DNA from: Bacteroidota bacterium
Lineage (GTDB): Bacteria > Bacteroidota > Bacteroidia > Bacteroidales > VadinHA17
Length of the DNA: 10,070 bases
Assembly (NCBI GenBank): GCA_015222065.1
Contig: JADFUQ010000157.1
Location: forward strand, 1 to 10,070
Reading direction: 5' to 3'
This document shows, piece by piece, positions 6,894 through 10,070 of this stretch (position 1 is its first letter; each line of letters starts with the position of its first letter). The position numbers and the translations under genes were made by a program. The notes beneath the pieces were generated by a model. The model did no database searches, had not been told where the DNA came from, and saw nothing but the letters and a program-made list of their open reading frames with translations.

Positions 6894-6928
6894 GTTACGT
6901 GTTACGGGTTACGGGTTACGGGTTAAGC
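6894..6928. repeat. Heptamer tandem array, GTTACGG units
   Basis: GTTACGT (6894-6900), three exact GTTACGG units (6901-6921; same core) and a final GTTAAGC (6922-6928) in 7-base phase. The epimerase gene ends inside it: the TAA stop is 6909-6911 and the last five residues (Leu-Thr-Arg-Asn-Pro) are encoded by repeat units. The sense strand of the epimerase carries CCGTAAC, giving stops in all frames. Confidence 0.9.
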
Positions 6929-8108
6929 ATTTGTCAATTTCCTGAATACTGAAAAGCAAGGCCCTGGGAACATGAAAGAAACCTTTGTAATTTCCACCTT
7001 TACAAGTATGTGTCAGGTTACCATACCGGTCACAATAACCAAACCATCCGCCATTTAGTTGATCAACAAAATGATCAAAAGTATATTTATGTACTTTTTC
7101 GAGCCAATCAATCCATTTATTATCTCCGGTTAATCGAAAAGCAAGAATTAAAGCATAAATTGCTTCGGTATGAGGCCACCATAACTTCATAGCCGATTCA
7201 AGCTGTAGTGTCGGTTTCCCTTCGATATCCATAAAATAATACAAGCCTCCATACTCTTTATCCCAACCAAAATTCAAGCTTCCTTCCAAAACATCAAGAG
7301 CCAGCTTCTGCATCTGATCATCGGGGATATGTTTTATCAAATGCATAATAAACCAGGCTACCTCGATAGAATGTCCCGGATTAAAAATTCGTCCCTCGGG
7401 CCATTGTTTTATATCCGTTTTCGAATCAAAAGGAACATTCTCCAACAATATTTTCAATTCAGTAAAATAATGCATTTTACATCCTTCCAAAGCAATTCTC
7501 ATAATTTCAAAATATTTTGGATCATGGTCAATCTCAGCTAATTCAACAACCATACTTGCCAATACCATCACATTAGCGAGATTACTCATTGGAGGCACTC
7601 CTTCCATTACCGGTCTGCCCAATTTCGTTGAATCTTCAATCCAGTCATTTATCTTCCAAAACAGTTGAACTGCCTTTTCTTTATACTCTGCCTTACCTGA
7701 TGCCTTATAATATTCAAGATATGCCAACATAGTAAAAACTGCACTATATGGTTTTCTCTGGTAAAACCAGGGCTTACCATCATTAGTCAGAGAAAAATAA
7801 TATCGTCCCAGTTTATCTTTAGCATACTTTTGAAGATAGGTCACTCCCAATGTTGCTATATCCAGGTACTTTGAATTTTTTTCAAATTCATTATACAATC
7901 GTGAAAACATCCATACCGAGCGTCCCACCAGCCATATATATTTTTTCGTATCATAAACAGTCCCGTCCTTATCAAGACACGAAAAAGTTCCACCGTTTTC
8001 CCAATCCGGGGAATTGTTAAACCAAAACGGGATAACTGATTGTGAAAGGTTCTTTCTGTAGATTGATTTTAATTCATCTAACGTTTTATATAGCCTGTTA
8101 TCTCCCAT
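6909..8108 (-). CDS. N-acylglucosamine 2-epimerase (AGE) superfamily sugar epimerase
   Basis: This 399-residue cytoplasmic protein without a signal peptide has the (alpha/alpha)6-barrel family pattern: VGRSVWMFSRLY (61-72), NPGHSIEVAWF (243-253), LWWPHTEAIYA (309-319) and GNYKGFFHVPRAL (372-384). His246 and His379 correspond in context to the two catalytic histidines of AGE enzymes; His313 lies in the WWPHTEA active-site motif. The family interconverts C2 epimers such as GlcNAc/ManNAc, mannose/glucose or cellobiose/epilactose. The KG(G/N)NYKGFFHVPRAL ending and NPGHSIE favour the AGE branch, but substrate cannot be fixed. Length is normal. It is the first gene of the minus-strand set, 100 bp upstream of the porter, and probably processes an imported sugar. 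Its last residues and stop come from a heptamer repeat. Confidence 0.92.
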   Translation of the reverse strand: MGDNRLYKTLDELKSIYRKNLSQSVIPFWFNNSPDWENGGTFSCLDKDGTVYDTKKYIWLVGRSVWMFSRLYNEFEKNSKYLDIATLGVTYLQKYAKDKLGRYYFSLTNDGKPWFYQRKPYSAVFTMLAYLEYYKASGKAEYKEKAVQLFWKINDWIEDSTKLGRPVMEGVPPMSNLANVMVLASMVVELAEIDHDPKYFEIMRIALEGCKMHYFTELKILLENVPFDSKTDIKQWPEGRIFNPGHSIEVAWFIMHLIKHIPDDQMQKLALDVLEGSLNFGWDKEYGGLYYFMDIEGKPTLQLESAMKLWWPHTEAIYALILAFRLTGDNKWIDWLEKVHKYTFDHFVDQLNGGWFGYCDRYGNLTHTCKGGNYKGFFHVPRALLFSIQEIDKCLTRNP

Positions 8109-8139
8109 ATCAATACGAATTAATATTTCCGGTTTTAAT

Positions 8140-8172
8140 CAAAAAAATATTTTTTTATCCATTAGTTCAAAA
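8140..8172 (-). promoter_or_regulatory. Candidate Bacteroidota-type promoter for the epimerase gene
   Basis: On the minus strand TTTTG (8172-8168) is followed 18 bases later by TATTTTTTTG (8149-8140), 32 bases from the ATG. This is a loose match to the Bacteroidota -33 TTTG / -7 TAnnTTTG pattern, with two extra T in the -7 box. In such A/T-rich DNA a chance match is likely. Confidence 0.25.
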
Positions 8173-8214
8173 TAAAAATAGAAAAAAACGAATATAAAAG
8201 TATATTATTTTTCA

Positions 8215-8231
8215 TATAATTATTAATTATA
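8215..8231. promoter_or_regulatory. Perfect A/T palindrome, possible operator
   Basis: TATAATTA, one centre base, then TAATTATA: eight-base arms without mismatch, 107-123 bases upstream of the epimerase start in the shared divergent region. It may be a regulator site, but the local composition is nearly all A/T, so chance palindromes are expected. Confidence 0.25.
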
Positions 8232-8332
8232 AATATATTTATAGCAAAATCATTTTAAACAAGGAACCGGAATACTATCTTGTTTTATTTCTTTTATATT
8301 ATTGTTCATCCGGAAAATAAATAGGTGTCAGA

Positions 8333-8388
8333 TGGAAAAATGGAATGATGGAATATTGGAAGAATGGAATAGTGGAGTATTGGAAAAA
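8333..8388. repeat. Octamer array A, 7 units of TGGAATNN
   Basis: Seven consecutive 8-base units all begin TGGA: TGGAAAAA, TGGAATGA, TGGAATAT, TGGAAGAA, TGGAATAG, TGGAGTAT, TGGAAAAA. Units 2-6 (8348-8383) also pair with array C as an inverted repeat with 29 of 36 matches. Confidence 0.85.
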
Positions 8389-8446
8389 CGTGTTAAATTG
8401 CTAGCAGCTAACAGCAACAAAGCGTTAATAGATAATTTTATAATAA

Positions 8447-8478
8447 TGGAATGATGGGGCTATGGAACGATGGATTAC
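8447..8478. repeat. Octamer array B, 4 units of TGGANNNN
   Basis: TGGAATGA, TGGGGCTA, TGGAACGA, TGGATTAC in strict 8-base phase and the same orientation as array A. It is more decayed than A and ends four bases before array C, which is inverted. Confidence 0.7.
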
Positions 8479-8482
8479 CCAA

Positions 8483-8514
8483 TATTCCAACATTCCAACA
8501 TTCCAATATTCCAA
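8483..8514. repeat. Octamer array C, 4 units of YATTCCAA (inverted)
   Basis: TATTCCAA, CATTCCAA, CATTCCAA, TATTCCAA: four units differing only in the first base. On the minus strand they read TTGGAATR, the same octamer as arrays A and B in reverse. The extended arm 8479-8514 complements 8348-8383 with a 95-base loop. It ends 50 bases upstream of the isomerase start. Confidence 0.85.
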
Positions 8515-8564
8515 ATCTTTCAGTATTATCCTGAAGAACCATTATTATTCTAAATTATTTTATT

Positions 8565-9896
8565 ATGACTATTAAAATTCAGCAAATTATTCCTGCCCTG
8601 GATTATCCGGAAGAGGGTGTTCCTGTAATGGCAGCGGAAGCATGGATGCATGGACCGACCAAGCCCCGTCATGCTAAAAGAAAAGATGAAATCCCTGATA
8701 TAGATGTTTCTCTAAGCAACATATCAAATGTATTTGATTTTGTTGAAGTAAATCCTGCAATATACGTTAAAAATGCACATGACCTGAAAAAGCATGACCT
8801 CAGAGATGTTGATGCTTTTATTGTTGATCCGGGAGACCCGAATATCTTACCAATGAGCAGTGTTATGTATGAATTATTCTCCACCAGGAAACCTGTTCTT
8901 CCACCCTGGGATAACTGGGGTTATGCCTGGAGGGGTAAACATATAACCGGTTGGGCAAAAATACTTGGTTATTACTCTTTTGTACCCATTGGTTTTAAGG
9001 ATGTGAAAAATGTACTACAAGCAGTCAGAGGCATTAAGTTTATTCGTTCTTTAAATATTTTATATATTGGTGATATTCCGTCAAATAGTGTAAATACTGA
9101 TACCGATCCAATTCGCCTTTACGAAAAATTTGGCTGTACAATTACTCGTATTCCTTTCCATGAATATGCAAATGAAGTTGAAAATGCTGATAAAAAGAGA
9201 GCTAAAGAAATTGCTGAGAAATGGCTATTATCTTTTAATATGATGGATAATACTGAAACAAAAGTCGAAAAATATGCTTCCATCTATGTAGCTATAAAAA
9301 ATTTAATGAAAAAATATGAAACCAATGCATTAACAGTTGACTGTGCTTATTTACCTTCTATCGAGCTAGTTCCTTGTGTTACAGCCTCACTGATTTCTGA
9401 TGAGGGATTTCCTTTTGGTTGCGAAGGAGATACGAACCAGCTTATTTCTGCAGCTATGATGATGGGTGTATCAGGACAAGCTTCCTTAATGGGGAATTTG
9501 TTTGAGAATGCTCTGCATAAGGATATTGAAAATAACCAGATTGTTATTAATCATGATGTACTACCGCCTTCTATGGCATGTGAAGGATGTAAAATTAATT
9601 TCAGGGATTTTCATGAAAAACAAAAAGGTTCAACATTATATGCAGACTTAAAAAAGGAAATTGTTACAATCGGAGGAATGGATTTTGATTCTAGTGAGAT
9701 GTGGTTAAGCAAAGGGAAAGTTGCATGGACAGAAGACACTGTGCATTGCAGAATAAGTATTGGATTTGATGTGGAAAACGCAAAACGTATTGCCAAAGAA
9801 GCCATTGGCGATCACCAGGTTACTGTTTTTGGTGATTATGTAGATAGTATTCAAATAATGTGTGACTTCTTAGGCATTAAAACAAGAAATATTTGA
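8565..9896 (+). CDS. L-fucose/L-arabinose isomerase-fold sugar isomerase-like protein
   Basis: This 443-residue cytoplasmic protein without a signal peptide resembles the FucI/AraA fold group (COG2407-like). The clearest segment is ALTVDCAYLPSIELVPC (255-271), then SDEGFPFGCEGD (278-289) and ISAAMMMGVSGQ, the usual layout around the first metal-binding glutamate (Glu287 candidate). Further candidates are INHD (His330, Asp331) and VHCRI (His394), where the late histidine ligand is expected. It is shorter than classical L-fucose isomerase (about 590 residues) and close to the compact members often annotated only as fucose isomerase-like. An aldose-ketose isomerisation of a sugar or sugar acid is inferred; substrate is unknown. 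It is divergent from the epimerase across a repeat-rich 456 bp region, and followed by a hairpin eight bases after the stop. ATG at 8565 has an A/T leader with no Shine-Dalgarno site. Confidence 0.8.
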   Translation: MTIKIQQIIPALDYPEEGVPVMAAEAWMHGPTKPRHAKRKDEIPDIDVSLSNISNVFDFVEVNPAIYVKNAHDLKKHDLRDVDAFIVDPGDPNILPMSSVMYELFSTRKPVLPPWDNWGYAWRGKHITGWAKILGYYSFVPIGFKDVKNVLQAVRGIKFIRSLNILYIGDIPSNSVNTDTDPIRLYEKFGCTITRIPFHEYANEVENADKKRAKEIAEKWLLSFNMMDNTETKVEKYASIYVAIKNLMKKYETNALTVDCAYLPSIELVPCVTASLISDEGFPFGCEGDTNQLISAAMMMGVSGQASLMGNLFENALHKDIENNQIVINHDVLPPSMACEGCKINFRDFHEKQKGSTLYADLKKEIVTIGGMDFDSSEMWLSKGKVAWTEDTVHCRISIGFDVENAKRIAKEAIGDHQVTVFGDYVDSIQIMCDFLGIKTRNI

Positions 9897-9904
9897 AGTG
9901 TTTT

Positions 9905-9928
9905 CGGTATATTGTGATCAATTTACCG
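9905..9928 (+). terminator. Probable terminator hairpin after the isomerase gene
   Basis: CGGTATATTG and CAATTTACCG pair as a ten-base stem with one T-T mismatch around a TGAT loop, starting eight bases after the stop. No U-tract follows (GTAAAAGC), so strength is uncertain. The right arm also overlaps a perfect palindrome TTTACCGGTAAA (9922-9933). Confidence 0.5.
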
Positions 9929-9940
9929 GTAAAAGCTAAT

Positions 9941-10012
9941 TAGAGCCTGTCTATAAAGTCCGAAAGTTTAAATAAATATTAAAAATTACAAATGACAAGC
10001 ACCAAAATACAA
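9941..10012. repeat. 72 bp dispersed repeat, copy 2
   Basis: Same orientation as copy 1 at 5100-5171, with about 10 differences. It begins 44 bases after the isomerase stop. The sequence after it (from 10013, CTGAACGAAGTGG) loosely recalls the ACTGAGC...CGAAGT element that follows copy 1, so the repeat may be longer and mosaic. It continues toward the window edge, and 10013-10070 shows no gene. Confidence 0.85.
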
Positions 10013-10070
10013 CTGAACGAAGTGGTCTCATGAACACCTTTGAAAATTAATTATTTTGTGAATAAATAAA

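Larger units (their letters stand above)
8109..8564. other. 456 bp divergent intergenic region
   Basis: No credible gene is present. The left third (8109-8270) is extremely A/T-rich and should hold the epimerase promoter; the rest holds three octamer arrays and should hold the isomerase promoter. A G/C-mixed island (8389-8430) with TTGCT...AGCAA inverted bases separates the first two arrays. Confidence 0.8.

Noticed and set aside
8333..8514. CRISPR array
   Set aside because: The units are 8 bp, directly adjoining and without spacers, and no cas genes are present.

Overview
The window looks like an accessory carbohydrate-use locus from a Bacteroidota chromosome, probably Bacteroidales or Marinilabiliales-like. 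The grounds are low GC, A/T-rich gene leaders with no clear Shine-Dalgarno sites, lipoprotein signals, Tat-exported Gfo/Idh/MocA proteins, a DUF1080-family protein, and intergenic regions full of short tandem repeats. I see no rRNA, tRNA, CRISPR array, transposase, or SusC/SusD pair.

Layout. 34-1590 (-) encodes a ceramidase-like lipoprotein. It is divergent from 1704-2753 (+), a Tat-exported alpha/beta hydrolase. A minus-strand set follows, in transcription order: an AGE-family sugar epimerase (8108-6909), an MFS sugar porter (6808-5372), a Tat-exported Gfo/Idh/MocA oxidoreductase (5063-3768) and a DUF1080 (3-keto-disaccharide hydrolase family) lipoprotein (3731-2787). The last two are 36 bp apart and form a likely operon. 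The porter and epimerase may be a second unit or the start of the same one. Across a 456 bp repeat-rich gap, divergent from the epimerase, lies a FucI/AraA-like sugar isomerase (8565-9896, +).

How the genes may work together (inference). The exported oxidoreductase could oxidise a glycoside to a keto-glycoside and the DUF1080 protein could cleave it. The porter could import the released sugar, and the epimerase and isomerase could convert it to a central intermediate. The esterase-like and ceramidase-like secreted enzymes may strip other groups from the same material. The substrate cannot be read from the sequence.

The least ordinary part is the intergenic DNA. Three heptamer arrays (units ACTGGTT, GTTACGG, GTTATTT) lie in the same orientation downstream of three minus-strand genes, and two of those genes end inside an array and take their stop codon from it. 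The divergent 8.1-8.56 kb gap holds three octamer blocks (TGGAATNN) totalling 15 units, arranged partly as an inverted repeat. A 72 bp element occurs twice (5100-5171, 9941-10012).
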